A DNA stretch of 64,000 nt from Flavobacterium okayamense (GTDB lineage: Bacteria; Bacteroidota; Bacteroidia; Flavobacteriales; Flavobacteriaceae): assembly GCF_019702945.1 (NCBI RefSeq), contig NZ_AP024749.1, forward strand, positions 1,984,001-2,048,000, read 5' to 3'. The position numbers and the translations under genes are program-made. A model generated the notes under the pieces. It was given only the letters and a program-made list of their open reading frames with translations. It did no database searches and was not told the origin of the DNA. Of the stretch, positions 44,298-54,640 are shown in pieces; position 1 is the stretch's first letter; each line of letters starts with the position of its first letter.

Positions 44298-45251
44298 TTG
44301 AACGAACGTATTATTGAATTAACAGACATTACTCCAAAAGATTTTTGGGGAGCTCAAGACATTCATCTAGAGGAAATAAAAAAACATTATCCTAAGCTTA
44401 AAATTGTTGCAAGAGGAGCTACAGTAAAGGTTTATGGTGAAGAAGAAATTTTAGATGAATTTGAGACTAAATTTCGTCGTCTTATGTTTCATTTTTCTCG
44501 TTATAATAATATCGATGAAAATGTCATTTTAAGAGTACTTGAAGGAGATGCACAATCTAATCATGAACAAATGCACGACAGAGATAAAATTTTAGTGCAT
44601 GGGTTAGGAGGAAAGCTAATTAAAGCAATGACTCCAAATCAACAAAAATTGGTTGATTTAGTTTTGTCAAATGATATGGTTTTTGCTGTTGGCCCAGCCG
44701 GTACAGGTAAAACCTATACAGGAGTTGCAATGGCTGTAAAAGCTTTAAAGGAAAAACAAGTTAAAAGAATTATTTTAACCAGACCGGCCGTAGAAGCAGG
44801 GGAAAATTTAGGATTTCTTCCGGGTGATATGAAGGAAAAATTAGATCCTTATATGCAACCTTTATATGATGCATTGCGAGATATGATTCCGCCAGAAAAA
44901 TTAGAGGATTATATTTTTAAAGGAATTATTCAAATTGCACCTTTAGCATTTATGCGTGGTCGAACACTTGATAATGCCTTTGTAATTTTAGATGAAGCTC
45001 AAAATACTACTCACAATCAAATGAAAATGTTTTTAACTCGTATGGGTAAAAATGCAAAATTCATGATTACAGGTGATCCAGGTCAAGTCGACCTACCCCG
45101 AAGAACAATTTCTGGACTAAAAGAAGCGTTGTTAGTTTTAAAAGATGTTGAAGGTGTAGGAATTATTTATCTTGATGATAAAGATGTTGTGCGTCATAAA
45201 TTAGTTAAGAAAATTATTGATGCCTATAAGCGTATAGAAAATCAAGATTAA
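44298..45251 (+). CDS. phoH: PhoH-family ATPase, 317 aa
   Basis: N-terminal KH-like segment, then the PhoH P-loop: GPAGTGKTYTG (Walker A, about residues 133-143), FVILDEAQNTT (Walker B) and ITGDPGQVDLP. Members are RNA-associated NTPases, often linked to the YbeZ/YbeY ribosome and RNA maturation group. The start is the TTG at 44298: no upstream ATG in frame gives the conserved MNERIIELTDITPKDFWGAQD opening. Followed by a good terminator. Confidence 0.93.
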   Translation: MNERIIELTDITPKDFWGAQDIHLEEIKKHYPKLKIVARGATVKVYGEEEILDEFETKFRRLMFHFSRYNNIDENVILRVLEGDAQSNHEQMHDRDKILVHGLGGKLIKAMTPNQQKLVDLVLSNDMVFAVGPAGTGKTYTGVAMAVKALKEKQVKRIILTRPAVEAGENLGFLPGDMKEKLDPYMQPLYDALRDMIPPEKLEDYIFKGIIQIAPLAFMRGRTLDNAFVILDEAQNTTHNQMKMFLTRMGKNAKFMITGDPGQVDLPRRTISGLKEALLVLKDVEGVGIIYLDDKDVVRHKLVKKIIDAYKRIENQD

Positions 45252-45274
45252 ATTTTCATAAATGTATTAGTAAG

Positions 45275-45299
45275 CCGATTCAAACGAATCGGTTTTTTT
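45275..45299 (+). terminator. phoH intrinsic terminator
   Basis: CCGATTC-AAA-CGAATCGG hairpin (45275-45292) followed by seven T residues, 24 nt after the phoH stop. Confidence 0.9.
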
Positions 45300-45464
45300 G
45301 TGCAATTTAACGTGTTTTTAAGTAAAAAAATTATAGATATTTAAGAATAAAGTTAAAGTAAAGTTAATTATTTAACATATTTACTATTATTTGTTTAGAT
45401 AATTTCACTACTTTTAATGCATATTAACCTAAAATTTTAATTATGAACTTAAAAATCTACTATC

Positions 45465-46880
45465 ATGAAAAAACTTTACGTATTACTAATTGTAGCAGTA
45501 TTATGTTGCTTTACGATTAATGCACAAGTTGGAATTGGTTCAATTTCACCTGAGGGAGAACTTGACGTAATTTCAACAAATCATGGTGTAATTTTCCCTA
45601 GAATAGGTCTTATTTCTAGAAATGTTGCACCACCTGTTTTTAATCCTCAAGGAGGTTTATTAGCAGAAGGAACACTTGTTTATAATACTGCAACTAATGG
45701 TCCTGCGCCATACACCGTTTCTCCAGGTTATTACTTTTGGGACGGCTCTCAATGGGTTGCACTCGATGGAAGAGGAGGTCGAGACTGGTCTTTACTTGGA
45801 AATGCAGGGACTAATCCTGCTGTAAATTTCTTAGGTACTATAGATAATACCAATTTAATTTTTAGAACAAACAATTTGCAACGAGCAGTTGTAAGATCAG
45901 ATGGAAATGTTGCCATTAATAACAATGGAGATATTTACACTAAGTTATATGTTACCAATACAGGGAATTTTAATGATGCCATACACGGAGCTAATAACGA
46001 CAATGTTGGAAATGCTTTTTGGGGAACCAATGTAAATAATGGAGGTACTGCAATTTTAGGTGGTGCTGGTGGTGGATTTTCAATTTATCCAAGTACAGGA
46101 GCTGGTGTTGCTGGTTCTGGCCCATATGTTGGGGTTTATGGTTCAAACGCCTATGGAACTCCAAGCAATGCTGCACATTATTCTAATTGTGGCGGTGGTT
46201 TTTCATTAGATTCAGATAATAATACAGCTACTTTGAACAATAGTGCATTTGCAAAAATTGCTGGAATTGATAATATATCTCCTGATGGTGCTCTTGCAAA
46301 CAGAAGAAGTTTATATGGAGGATATTTTAATGGAGGAGTTGGAGCAGGTCAATCTTATGCTTATGTGGGTATAAAGTATAATGCCAATGCAGGAGGTGCT
46401 GGTGGAACAAATTTTAAAGTTATTGGAAATGGAACTAATTCAACATTAATTTTAGATAATGAAAGAAAACCAAGAATTTTATTTTCACCTGAAGCACCTG
46501 AGATTTTGTTTGAAGATTATGGGACATCACAATTAATTAATGGAGAAATTTATGTAGAAATTGATGAGATTTTAAAGGAGTCTCTTTATATTGATGAAGA
46601 ACACCCTTTAAAGGTTTTCATTCAATTAGAAGGTGATTGTAATGGAGTCTTTGTAACAGAAAAATCAAAAGATGGTTTTAAAGTTAAAGAATTAGCTCAA
46701 GGCACAAGTAATACAAAATTTTCGTGGCATATTGTTGCAAATAGAGCTAATGATGTAGATGAAAATGGAAATATAACATCTACACACGTTGGATTACGTT
46801 TGCCTTACGGACCAATCCCTGTAAAGGAAACACCGATGGCTTCAAGAAGAGTAAAAGAAAATAATTTAGTAATGGAATAA
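45465..46880 (+). CDS. Secreted Gly/Asn-rich fibre-like protein, 471 aa
   Basis: Signal peptide (MKKLYVLLIVAVLCCFTINAQ), then VGIGSISPEGELDV, the common start of flavobacterial surface fibre proteins. The body has many short Gly/Asn-rich turns (NTATNGPAPYT, NGGTAILGGAGGG) and resembles phage tail-fibre or collagen-like repetitive proteins. A last ~100-residue domain (EIYVEIDEILKESLYI...) resembles tail-spike or fibre ends. No T9SS type A tail is obvious. Surface location is likely; function unknown. Confidence 0.78.
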   Translation: MKKLYVLLIVAVLCCFTINAQVGIGSISPEGELDVISTNHGVIFPRIGLISRNVAPPVFNPQGGLLAEGTLVYNTATNGPAPYTVSPGYYFWDGSQWVALDGRGGRDWSLLGNAGTNPAVNFLGTIDNTNLIFRTNNLQRAVVRSDGNVAINNNGDIYTKLYVTNTGNFNDAIHGANNDNVGNAFWGTNVNNGGTAILGGAGGGFSIYPSTGAGVAGSGPYVGVYGSNAYGTPSNAAHYSNCGGGFSLDSDNNTATLNNSAFAKIAGIDNISPDGALANRRSLYGGYFNGGVGAGQSYAYVGIKYNANAGGAGGTNFKVIGNGTNSTLILDNERKPRILFSPEAPEILFEDYGTSQLINGEIYVEIDEILKESLYIDEEHPLKVFIQLEGDCNGVFVTEKSKDGFKVKELAQGTSNTKFSWHIVANRANDVDENGNITSTHVGLRLPYGPIPVKETPMASRRVKENNLVME

Positions 46881-46910
46881 AAAAATCAAATGAAAATATT
46901 AACCTAAAGC

Positions 46911-46942
46911 AACCTGTTGGATATAGTTCGACAGGTTTTTTT
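46911..46942 (+). terminator. Intrinsic terminator
   Basis: AACCTGT (46911-46917) pairs with ACAGGTT (46931-46937), followed by T residues, 31 nt after the fibre-like gene. Confidence 0.8.
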
Positions 46943-47040
46943 ATTTTGAAATGATAATTGTATAATTCTTTTAAAAAATATTGTAAGTAAATTTTTCTAA
47001 ATCCTTCAGAAATTTGTCTTGTAACAAAAAATGAAAAATT

Positions 47041-47556
47041 ATGAAAAAGTTATTTTTAGTTTTTGGATTAATCATTGCTAGTCCATTATTCGCTCAGGAA
47101 TTTGAAGAAATTGATATTAAGCCAAGTAACTCATGGTTAAAATTAGGTGTAACAGCTGGTGTACCTGTAGGAGATGCTAGCGATGTTTCAGCATTCAATC
47201 TAGGTGTTGATTTTAGAGGACAATATTTAGTAACTCCTAGTTTTGCAATTGGTGTCGCTTCTGGTTATAACCATTATTTTGAGAAAGATGATTTTGAATC
47301 TTTTGGTGTTGTTCCTTTAGCGGGATTTGTTCGATATTATTTTCAGCCTAAAGGGTTGTTTTTTGGCTCTGATTTAGGTTATGGATTTTTAACTAATGTA
47401 GAAAATAATTCAGGTGGACTTTATGTAAATCCGCAAATTGGTTACCATAATAGGGATTGGAATATTTATGGATATTTTCAAAATACCTTTGCTGAAAACG
47501 ATGTTGATGTTCAAAGTGTAGGTATCGGAGTTACTTACAATATTAGATTTAAGTAA
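47041..47556 (+). CDS. Outer-membrane beta-barrel protein, 171 aa
   Basis: Signal peptide (MKKLFLVFGLIIASPLFAQ) and a mature region of alternating aromatic/Gly strands (LGVTAGVPVG, GVDFRGQYLV, GVASGYNHYF, GFVRYYFQPKG, YGFLTN) ending in SVGIGVTYNIRFK, whose final aromatic residue is typical of outer-membrane barrels. Probably an 8-strand small porin-like or structural protein. Monocistronic, closed by a terminator. Confidence 0.85.
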   Translation: MKKLFLVFGLIIASPLFAQEFEEIDIKPSNSWLKLGVTAGVPVGDASDVSAFNLGVDFRGQYLVTPSFAIGVASGYNHYFEKDDFESFGVVPLAGFVRYYFQPKGLFFGSDLGYGFLTNVENNSGGLYVNPQIGYHNRDWNIYGYFQNTFAENDVDVQSVGIGVTYNIRFK

Positions 47557-47570
47557 AATGAAAAATGGAA

Positions 47571-47597
47571 AAGGAGAATATTATTTCTCCTTTTTTT
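47571..47597 (+). terminator. Intrinsic terminator
   Basis: AAGGAGAA and TTTCTCCTT arms around a short AT loop, followed by a T-run, 15 nt after the barrel gene. Confidence 0.8.
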
Positions 47598-47606
47598 ATA
47601 TATGTA

Positions 47607-47637
47607 TTGTTTAAGATATGTAAACCAACTAAATTTG
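47607..47637 (+). promoter_or_regulatory. purC promoter
   Basis: TTG (47607-47609), 20-nt spacer and TAAATTTG (47630-47637), 22 nt before the purC ATG. Good match to the Bacteroidetes consensus. Confidence 0.6.
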
Positions 47638-47659
47638 CACACTTAACAACACACAATTA

Positions 47660-48610
47660 ATGAATACAATTACTTCGACTCAGTTTAACTTTCCGGGTCA
47701 AAAATCTGTTTATAAAGGGAAAGTACGTGAAGTTTATAATATAAACGACGAACTTTTAGTTATGATTGCAACTGATAGACTTTCAGCTTTTGATGTTGTA
47801 ATGCCAAAAGGAATTCCATTTAAAGGACAAATCTTAAATCAAATTGCTACAAAATTTATGCAATTAACGGAAGATATAGTTCCAAATTGGTTAATAGCAA
47901 CTCCAGACCCAAATGTTGCTGTTGGACACCTTTGCCAACCTTTTAAAGTTGAAATGGTAATTAGAGGTTATCTTTCAGGTCACGCTGCAAGAGAATATAA
48001 TGCAGGAAAAAGATTACTTTGCGGTGTAACTTTACCAGACGGAATGAAGGAAAACGATAAATTTCCTACGCCTATTATAACCCCATCAACTAAAGCTGAT
48101 AATGGTGAACATGATGAAGATATTTCTCGTGAAGACATTTTAGCAAAAGGGATTGTATCTAAAGAAGATTATGAAGTTTTAGAACAATATACTAGAGCTT
48201 TGTTTCAGAGAGGTACAGAAATAGCAGCTTCAAGAGGGTTGATTTTAGTTGATACCAAATATGAATTTGGAAAAACTAAAGATGGAAAAATTGTTTTAAT
48301 TGATGAAATTCATACACCAGATTCTTCTCGTTATTTTTATGCTGATGGTTATCAAGAAAGACAAGATAGAGGAGAAGCTCAAAAGCAACTTTCTAAAGAG
48401 TTCGTACGTCAATGGTTAATTGCAAACGGATTTCAAGGCAAAGAAGGTCAACAAATTCCCGATATGACTAACGAGTATATTTCGACAGTTTCGGATAGAT
48501 ATATTGAACTTTATGAAAATATTCTAGGAGAAAAATTTAATAAAGCAGATGTTTCGAATATTCAAAAAAGAATAGAAGAAAATGTTTTAAAATATTTGAA
48601 TAAATTATAA
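47660..48610 (+). CDS. purC: Phosphoribosylaminoimidazole-succinocarboxamide synthase, 316 aa
   Basis: Joins CAIR and aspartate with ATP to make SAICAR in purine synthesis. Recognisable features: [30 protein letters not shown] (ATP-binding start), [21 protein letters not shown] and the active-site region [25 protein letters not shown]. The length (316 aa) is that of the longer SAICAR synthase form used by Bacteroidota. Monocistronic here, with its own promoter and terminator. Confidence 0.97.
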   Translation: MNTITSTQFNFPGQKSVYKGKVREVYNINDELLVMIATDRLSAFDVVMPKGIPFKGQILNQIATKFMQLTEDIVPNWLIATPDPNVAVGHLCQPFKVEMVIRGYLSGHAAREYNAGKRLLCGVTLPDGMKENDKFPTPIITPSTKADNGEHDEDISREDILAKGIVSKEDYEVLEQYTRALFQRGTEIAASRGLILVDTKYEFGKTKDGKIVLIDEIHTPDSSRYFYADGYQERQDRGEAQKQLSKEFVRQWLIANGFQGKEGQQIPDMTNEYISTVSDRYIELYENILGEKFNKADVSNIQKRIEENVLKYLNKL

Positions 48611-48612
48611 AT

Positions 48613-48643
48613 AAAAAAAGAGCTGAATTTCAGCTCTTTTTTT
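48613..48643. terminator. Bidirectional terminator between purC and 48648 gene
   Basis: AAAAAGAGCTGAA-TTTCAGCTCTTTTT is a near-perfect palindrome with A-run before and T-run after. It serves both convergent genes. Confidence 0.9.
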
Positions 48644-48647
48644 ATCC

Positions 48648-49841
48648 TTAAACTCTTCCACTTCTTCCAGAGTTTCCACCTCTATTAGAGGAGCGACTTC
48701 CACTACTATTTGATCTGGATGTAGAATTACTACCTCTGTTTCCACTAGAATTAAAAGTCCCATTGTTACTTCTTCTTGGCTCCGAATAATTTCTGTTTGG
48801 AGTAGAAGTAGAGCGTGGAGAATTGTTTCTTGGTTCGTAGGTTCTTGGCGTATTATTGTTTTGAGTTCTAGGTTTTACATCTGAATTACCTCTCGGTGTA
48901 TTATTACTGTAAGTTCTAGGTTTTACACCAGAGTTACCGTTAGTTCTAGGCTCGTTATAATTTCTTGGGTTTGAATTACTATAACTTCTTGGCGTTGAAG
49001 TTCTAGGATTAACAGAACTATTATTAGATCTTGGTGTTACAGATGAACTTCTTGGAGAATTATAAGCAAGTTCTCTACTTCCAGGAACTCTTGTTCTAAT
49101 TGTTCTATTTCTATCTAATTCATGTCGGTTTGCATAACCACTATTTCTGTGTGTAAATGAACGATTAGGATATCTTCTTTCATAACCATTAGCTCTTCTT
49201 CCGTAGTACGCATTGTAGGCTACGCCACATCTTCTATAGCTAACATAGTTAAATGAAATACCAAAGTTTATATGAATCGCGATATGATTTCTATATCTAA
49301 AAATTGGGAAAGGTCTCCAACATGAATAATATGAAGGATAATAATTCCAATACCAAACAGAATAATAAGGGCGGTAATATGGAGCCCAAAAAGTTGTATA
49401 AATTATTGGTCTGTGAACATATACTGGTTCATAAATATAGTTGTTACCATACATATATACATCACCTACAACTTGAACTGCAACATTATCACCATCTTTT
49501 TCAACTTCAACAGATGCAATGTCTTGGTATAAGTCTTTATCTAAAACGGCTTGAATAACAATTATGTGCGCATTACCTTCAATTGTTTCAATTACACGTA
49601 AATAATCTACATAATTATCATTGTTTAAGTCAAGGTTAGAGATTTGAGATTTAGGATCATTTAATCGACGCTCAAAGTCTTCTAAATCTTTACTGTCTCC
49701 AAAAATGGTTGCAACCGCACGTAAATCTAAGTTGTCACTAATATCAGAACTATTAGCTCTTACTGTAGTTTTATCTTGCGCTAGTGATGGAATTACCATA
49801 AAAATTGCACCTAAAATAGAAGTTATAAATTTTGCTTTCAT
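48648..49841 (-). CDS. Secreted protein with Arg/Ser/Asn-rich low-complexity tail, ~397 aa
   Basis: I choose the ATG at 49841 (MKAKFITSILGAIFMVIPSLAQ) because it gives a signal peptide; the frame also opens at 49868. The N-terminal ~100 residues are a compact domain (LDLRAVATIFGDSKDLEDFERRLN ... NAHIIVIQAVLDKDLYQDIASVEV), then a Tyr/Trp-rich segment and ~180 residues of low-complexity Arg/Pro/Ser/Asn/Gly. This architecture is common in flavobacteria. Function unknown. It lacks a T9SS tail. Confidence 0.8.
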   Translation of the reverse strand: MKAKFITSILGAIFMVIPSLAQDKTTVRANSSDISDNLDLRAVATIFGDSKDLEDFERRLNDPKSQISNLDLNNDNYVDYLRVIETIEGNAHIIVIQAVLDKDLYQDIASVEVEKDGDNVAVQVVGDVYMYGNNYIYEPVYVHRPIIYTTFWAPYYRPYYSVWYWNYYPSYYSCWRPFPIFRYRNHIAIHINFGISFNYVSYRRCGVAYNAYYGRRANGYERRYPNRSFTHRNSGYANRHELDRNRTIRTRVPGSRELAYNSPRSSSVTPRSNNSSVNPRTSTPRSYSNSNPRNYNEPRTNGNSGVKPRTYSNNTPRGNSDVKPRTQNNNTPRTYEPRNNSPRSTSTPNRNYSEPRRSNNGTFNSSGNRGSNSTSRSNSSGSRSSNRGGNSGRSGRV

Positions 49842-49951
49842 AGTTATAGGTATTTCATTAATATTCATTTTTAATTAGTTAACCAATTATTGTGCCAAAA
49901 CAATTTTTGTATATTCGTAAAACATTTAAAAGTCTTATAAATAAAGAGTTT

Positions 49952-50998
49952 ATGAAGTATATATTTTTATCGTTTACCTTCTTTTTATTTTTAGTTTCTT
50001 GTAATCAGAAGAATGAGAAAACTATTTTTTCTAAGGTAGAATTAAGAACTATTTATTCAGATTCCATCAGTTGTAGAGCTATTTCTTTATACAAAGAAGA
50101 ATTATGGTTTGCAGGAAATAATGGAAAATATGGAGTGATTGATTTAAATTCTGAAGAAAAAATATTTAAAGGAAGAATTCAAAACGATTCTATTTTTCCT
50201 GAATTTAGGAGTATTGCAACTACAGATAATGGAACTTTTTTATTGAGTGTCGCGAATCCAGCTTTATTATATAGAATTTCGCCTGATAGAAAAATTGTAA
50301 AAGCTGTTTACCAAGAAGTTAATGAAAAAGTTTTCTTTGATAGCATGAATTTTTTAAATAATGAATTTGGTATGGCGATGGGTGATCCGGTGGATAATTG
50401 TTTAAATGTAATTCTAACACAAGATGGTGGGAATAGTTGGAATAAAATTGTATGCGAAAATTTGCCAAATGTTATAGAAGGAGAAGCTGCTTTTGCCGCA
50501 AGTAATAGTAATTTAATTATAAAAGACAATTCTATTTTCTTAGTTTCTGGAGGAAAAAAAGCAAGATGTTTTGTAAGTAATGATAAAGGAAAAACCTGGA
50601 ATGTTTATGAAACCCCAATAGTACAAGGAGAAGCAATGACTGGGATTTTTACGGCTGATTTTTACGATGAAAATATCGGGATTATTGCTGGTGGAAATTA
50701 TGAAGAACAAGAAAATAATTCTAAAAATAAAGCCATAACAACTGATGGAGGAAAAACATGGAATTTAGTTGCTGAAGGCAGTGGATTTGGTTATGCTTCG
50801 TGTATACAATTTATACCAAATAGCAATGGAAATGAAATAGTATGCGTAGGAGGAACAGGAATTCATTATTCTAGCGATAGAGGAGAAAGTTGGAAACTTT
50901 TAAACGATACAAAAGATTTATTCACGCTACGTTTTCAAAATGATTCTATTGCATACGCAGCAGGAAAAAATAAAATTGTAAAATTAGAGTTTAAATAA
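49952..50998 (+). CDS. Lipoprotein with YCF48/BNR-type propeller, ~348 aa
   Basis: The ATG at 49952 begins a lipoprotein signal (MKYIFLSFTFFLFLVSC); an in-frame ATG at 49892 adds twenty residues that would disrupt it. Asp-box-like units (TQDGGNSWNKI, SNDKGKTWNVY, TTDGGKTWNLV, SSDRGESWKLL) define a sialidase/YCF48-like propeller. Often annotated as oxidoreductase, but no redox site is seen, so a binding or scaffolding role is more likely. Divergent from 48648. Confidence 0.85.
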   Translation: MKYIFLSFTFFLFLVSCNQKNEKTIFSKVELRTIYSDSISCRAISLYKEELWFAGNNGKYGVIDLNSEEKIFKGRIQNDSIFPEFRSIATTDNGTFLLSVANPALLYRISPDRKIVKAVYQEVNEKVFFDSMNFLNNEFGMAMGDPVDNCLNVILTQDGGNSWNKIVCENLPNVIEGEAAFAASNSNLIIKDNSIFLVSGGKKARCFVSNDKGKTWNVYETPIVQGEAMTGIFTADFYDENIGIIAGGNYEEQENNSKNKAITTDGGKTWNLVAEGSGFGYASCIQFIPNSNGNEIVCVGGTGIHYSSDRGESWKLLNDTKDLFTLRFQNDSIAYAAGKNKIVKLEFK

Positions 50999-51023
50999 AA
51001 AATCCCGCTTTTGCGGGATTTTT
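50997..51023. terminator. Bidirectional terminator
   Basis: AAAATCCCGC-TTTT-GCGGGATTTTT hairpin between the convergent genes ending at 50998 and 51026. Confidence 0.92.
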
Positions 51024-51025
51024 AT

Positions 51026-51472
51026 TTATTTACCTTTTCGTTCTCTAAATTCTCTAAGTAATTTACGATTAAATTCGTCTTCGCTCTTTTTAAGAAGAAT
51101 AATTTTCTTAGCAGGAAGTACTTTTTGTAAATCTTGAATAAACTTTTTCTTTAGCTGATGCATTTCATCTTCATTACTTTCCATTTCGGAAATAAGAGAT
51201 TGTGCTTCTTTTTCAGAAATATTTTCAATACCACCATTTTCAATTTTATCCATCACTTTACGTAGTTTATTGTGACGAATTTCAAATTGCTTTTCATCAA
51301 AGGTATTGTATATTGGCCAAAACTTTTGTGCTTCTTCAGTTGAAAGGCTTAATTTTTCAGTTATATACGCAACTTTTAAAGCCTTAATCTTTTCTTTTTT
51401 TTCTTTATAACCTTGTCCAAACGAAATTGAAACAACAGAAATAAGGAGTAAAATTGTAAGTAATCTTTTCAT
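51026..51472 (-). CDS. Secreted helical protein of the sigma-factor operon, 148 aa
   Basis: Signal peptide (MKRLLTILLLISVVSISFGQ) and a charged helical mature part with the pattern ISEKEAQSLISEMESNEDEMHQLKKKFIQDLQKVLPAKKIILLKKSEDEFNRKLLREF, recalling Spy/CpxP-like periplasmic chaperone proteins (a known association with sigma-factor operons in Bacteroidota). It starts 2 nt after the stop of the anti-sigma-like gene, so it is the last gene of the operon. Confidence 0.75.
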   Translation of the reverse strand: MKRLLTILLLISVVSISFGQGYKEKKEKIKALKVAYITEKLSLSTEEAQKFWPIYNTFDEKQFEIRHNKLRKVMDKIENGGIENISEKEAQSLISEMESNEDEMHQLKKKFIQDLQKVLPAKKIILLKKSEDEFNRKLLREFRERKGK

Positions 51473-51474
51473 TT

Positions 51475-51885
51475 TTATTCGTTTAAATAATAGTTTAGGT
51501 TTTGTGTTTCTAATAAATAATCTTCGATAGCTTCGTTACTAAGTGAAACTTCACCTTCTAAAGCCACAATATCTTCTTCTGTGAGTTTATCTACTAAATC
51601 GTAAGTATTAAATTCTGCAGTTAAATAATTTTCTAACGTAGCAGTTTCTAAATTAGAACTATTAACTGAGTTAAAATAGAATGGAATTGCAAACAAAGCT
51701 ACAAATACAGCCGCTATTGCCGAAATCCAAACTTGTTTTCTATAAAATAAGGAAACGACTTTTGGTTCAGTTTTTGTCGCAACTTTTTCCATAAGTTCAT
51801 TTTCAAACTTTTCGAAATAATTGTCTGGAATTTCAAATCCCGATTTTATTCTATTTGTATGTAAATCAAACTCTTTCATGTTCAT
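51475..51885 (-). CDS. Anti-sigma-like membrane protein, 136 aa
   Basis: The N-terminal ~55 residues are cytoplasmic (MKEFDLHTNRIKSGFEIPDNYFEKFENELMEK), followed by one transmembrane helix (QVWISAIAAVFVALFAIPFYFNS, about 50-72) and a short acidic extracytoplasmic tail. This topology, and its place directly after the ECF sigma gene, suggest an anti-sigma factor, although no zinc motif is seen. The start could be M1 or M3. Confidence 0.7.
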   Translation of the reverse strand: MNMKEFDLHTNRIKSGFEIPDNYFEKFENELMEKVATKTEPKVVSLFYRKQVWISAIAAVFVALFAIPFYFNSVNSSNLETATLENYLTAEFNTYDLVDKLTEEDIVALEGEVSLSNEAIEDYLLETQNLNYYLNE

Positions 51886-51909
51886 TAGACTTGTTTTTAA
51901 TAAAAAGGT

Positions 51910-52452
51910 TTAATTGGCTTTTAAATATTCTTCTATTTTTTTTACAGCTAAATGATAGCTTGCTTTTAAAGCGCCAACAGATGTTTCTACAATTTCTGAT
52001 ATTTCCTCATATTTTAATTCTTCGAAATATTTCATTTTAAAAACCAATTGTTGCTTTTCAGGTAGCAAAGCTATAGCTTTTTGAAGTTTTAATTGAATTT
52101 CATCACCATTAAAATATACATCACTCTCTAAATTCATTATTGTTTTTTGTTGTAATTCTTCATTTGAAATTCCACTTTTTTTAGCTTTCTGATTTAAAAA
52201 TGTTAATGCTTCATTAGTAGCAATTCGATACAACCATGAAAACAATTTACTTTCTCCTTTAAAATTATTTAAATTTTGAAAAACTTTAATGAAAGTATTT
52301 TGTAAAACATCATCAGCATCATCATGATTTAAAACTATATTTCTAATATGATGATATAACGGTTTTTGATACAATTGTAGTAACTTCCTAAAAGCTGACT
52401 GTTGCGTTTTAGGATTCAATAATTCTGCAATAAACTCTTTTTCCTCTTGCAC
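51910..52452 (-). CDS. ECF RNA polymerase sigma factor, 180 aa
   Basis: Sigma region 2 (HHIRNIVLNHDDADDVLQNTFIKVFQNLNNFKGESKLFSWLYRIATNEAL) and region 4 (LPEKQQLVFKMKYFEELKYEEISEIVETSVGALKASYHLAVKKIEEYL) are both clear. No additional domains. It is the first gene of the operon sigma - membrane protein - secreted protein. Envelope-stress regulation is a reasonable guess. Confidence 0.93.
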   Translation of the reverse strand: MQEEKEFIAELLNPKTQQSAFRKLLQLYQKPLYHHIRNIVLNHDDADDVLQNTFIKVFQNLNNFKGESKLFSWLYRIATNEALTFLNQKAKKSGISNEELQQKTIMNLESDVYFNGDEIQLKLQKAIALLPEKQQLVFKMKYFEELKYEEISEIVETSVGALKASYHLAVKKIEEYLKAN

Positions 52453-52538
52453 TAACTATTGTGTTTTCTAATAAGACTAAAAATAGTAAAAAAGGTTTAA
52501 AAGGAAATTAAAATTATATTTTTGTAAAAAAATGCGAG

Positions 52539-53189
52539 ATGATTAAAACGGTAATTTTTGATATGGATGGCGTAATTGTAGATACAGAACCTGTTCACAA
52601 ATATGCTTATTATCAACATTTTAATGAGTTGAATATTAAAGTGTCTGAAGAGTTTTATTCTACATTTACGGGTAATTCTACTCGTAATGTTTTTCAAAAA
52701 TTAAAAGCCGAATTTAATTTATCTGAAGATGTTGAAAGTTTAATTTTAAGAAAAAGAGCATTATTTAATGATGCTTTTGATACGAAACCGGATTTGTTTT
52801 TAATTGATGGCGTTGAGGATTTAATTAAAAACTTGTACAATAACGAATTTCAATTAATTCTGGCTTCGTCTGCATCAAAAGGAACAATTGAACGCGTTTT
52901 TAATCGATTTAATTTGCATCAATATTTTACGCACAAGGTTAGTGGTGAAGATTTCCCTAAATCTAAACCCGATCCAGCAATTTTTATTCATGCGGCAAAT
53001 TTATCAAATCACTCTTTTGAAAATTGTGTTGTAATTGAAGACAGCACAAATGGAGTAACGGCTGCAAAAAGTGCAAATTTAAAATGTATAGGTTATGATA
53101 GTAAGAATTCTAAAAATCAAGATTTATCTAAAGCGGATTTAGTAATTAATGATTTTTCAGAATTAGATATTCACTGTATGTTTTCTTAA
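52539..53189 (+). CDS. HAD-superfamily phosphatase, beta-phosphoglucomutase-like, 216 aa
   Basis: HAD motifs: [15 protein letters not shown] (nucleophile D8 and D10), II LASSAS (Ser), III KSKPDP (Lys) and [10 protein letters not shown]. The helical cap follows motif I, as in the beta-phosphoglucomutase/GPH group. Probably dephosphorylates a small sugar phosphate or similar; substrate cannot be fixed. It is convergent with the cryptochrome gene, overlapping by 4 bp. Confidence 0.9.
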   Translation: MIKTVIFDMDGVIVDTEPVHKYAYYQHFNELNIKVSEEFYSTFTGNSTRNVFQKLKAEFNLSEDVESLILRKRALFNDAFDTKPDLFLIDGVEDLIKNLYNNEFQLILASSASKGTIERVFNRFNLHQYFTHKVSGEDFPKSKPDPAIFIHAANLSNHSFENCVVIEDSTNGVTAAKSANLKCIGYDSKNSKNQDLSKADLVINDFSELDIHCMFS

Positions 53190-54640
53190 TTCCGATTTGG
53201 AAGTGTGTGCTTTTTTAAAATTCTGTTACTTTCAGACTTTGTAATTTTTTTGTTTTTTTGGTTCCAAAGTTTTTCAATTGCAAATTTTCTAGTTGTATCT
53301 AAATCTACAATAGGAAATGGATAATCTTTCCCAATTTTAAATTGATACATTTCTTGTTCTAAAAGTGTCATTTTCCAAGGTTCAAAAACATACTGTGTTG
53401 GAAGTTTTTGTAATTCAGGAATCCATTTTTTTATAAATCCACCATCTTTATCATGTTCTAAAGCATTTTTAGTTGGATTATAAACTCTAATTGTATTTAT
53501 TCCTGTTAATCCTGCTTGCATTTGAATTTGAGGATAATGGATACCAGGTTCAAAATCTAAAAACATTTTGGCTAAATGATAGGCACAATTTTTCCAAGGT
53601 TGCCATAAATTGTGGGTATAAAATGAAACTAAAAGCGCACGCATTCTAAAATTTAGATAGCCAGTTTCATTTAAACAACGCATAGAAGCATCTACTAAAG
53701 GAATTCCAGTTGTTCCATTTTGCCATGATATATGATAAAATTCATTTACTTTTTGCTCTAAATCGTTGTAACCTTTATTTATAGGTTCAAACTCCATAGA
53801 ACATTCCATTTCAAATTTTTGAATAAAGTGCGCTTGCCATCTTAGTCTAGACATAAAATTTAGAAGTGCTCTTTTATTATTACTATTTTTAAGCTTAGCT
53901 AAGCTAATTTGATAGACTTCACGAACTGATAAATTACCCCAAGCAATATAAGGCGATAATCGGCTACATGATTTTCTGGCAAGTTCTGGTTTAGAGATTA
54001 ATTTTGAATAATTTAAATAACGAGTTGCAAAAAAACTATTGAGATACTTTAAGCCAATTTTTCTTCCACCTTTTTGAAAAATTGCACTTGTGTTAGTTCT
54101 TACATCTACCAAATTAAAATGTAATTCGAATTCTTCTATCTCTTTATATTTTAAGAAAGTTCTATTATTTGGATTAAATTTAAAACACGATTCATTCATG
54201 TAAGTTGTCCATTCGTCTTTCCAGGTATTTCTATTAGAGATTCCTCTAAAAACACCATTAGTTACATTTTCAATCCATTCTATATTATGTTTTTTAAAGA
54301 GTTTTTTTAGTTGTAAATCTCTTTGAAAAGTAATATTTAAACCAGTTTCTAAATGAGAAAACACCTTTTTGATAGGCAATATTTCAATCAATTTTTTAAA
54401 TACATCTATTGCATTTCCTTTAACGATATGTATTTGGGTGTGAAAGGGTAATAAATCATTTTGTAGGTCTTCTAGAGATTGTTTGATGAAGTTAAAATGC
54501 CTATCACTATAATGTGGATTTTCTAAAAGTATGGGTTCAAAAATATATACAATAAGTGTTTTTCCCTCTGATTGAATTGCGTTAAAAAGGGCTTCATTAT
54601 CATGTAAACGTAAATCTCTTTTTAACCAAACTATATTCAT
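53186..54640 (-). CDS. Cryptochrome/photolyase-family FAD protein, 484 aa
   Basis: N-terminal photolyase alpha/beta domain ([22 protein letters not shown]) and FAD-binding helical domain ([50 protein letters not shown]). The usual IGNWQWxAGxG segment is replaced here by [16 protein letters not shown], so the protein belongs to a divergent subgroup, and CPD repair should not be assumed. It overlaps the second photolyase gene by 4 nt. Possibly a light sensor. Confidence 0.88.
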   Translation of the reverse strand: MNIVWLKRDLRLHDNEALFNAIQSEGKTLIVYIFEPILLENPHYSDRHFNFIKQSLEDLQNDLLPFHTQIHIVKGNAIDVFKKLIEILPIKKVFSHLETGLNITFQRDLQLKKLFKKHNIEWIENVTNGVFRGISNRNTWKDEWTTYMNESCFKFNPNNRTFLKYKEIEEFELHFNLVDVRTNTSAIFQKGGRKIGLKYLNSFFATRYLNYSKLISKPELARKSCSRLSPYIAWGNLSVREVYQISLAKLKNSNNKRALLNFMSRLRWQAHFIQKFEMECSMEFEPINKGYNDLEQKVNEFYHISWQNGTTGIPLVDASMRCLNETGYLNFRMRALLVSFYTHNLWQPWKNCAYHLAKMFLDFEPGIHYPQIQMQAGLTGINTIRVYNPTKNALEHDKDGGFIKKWIPELQKLPTQYVFEPWKMTLLEQEMYQFKIGKDYPFPIVDLDTTRKFAIEKLWNQKNKKITKSESNRILKKHTLPNRN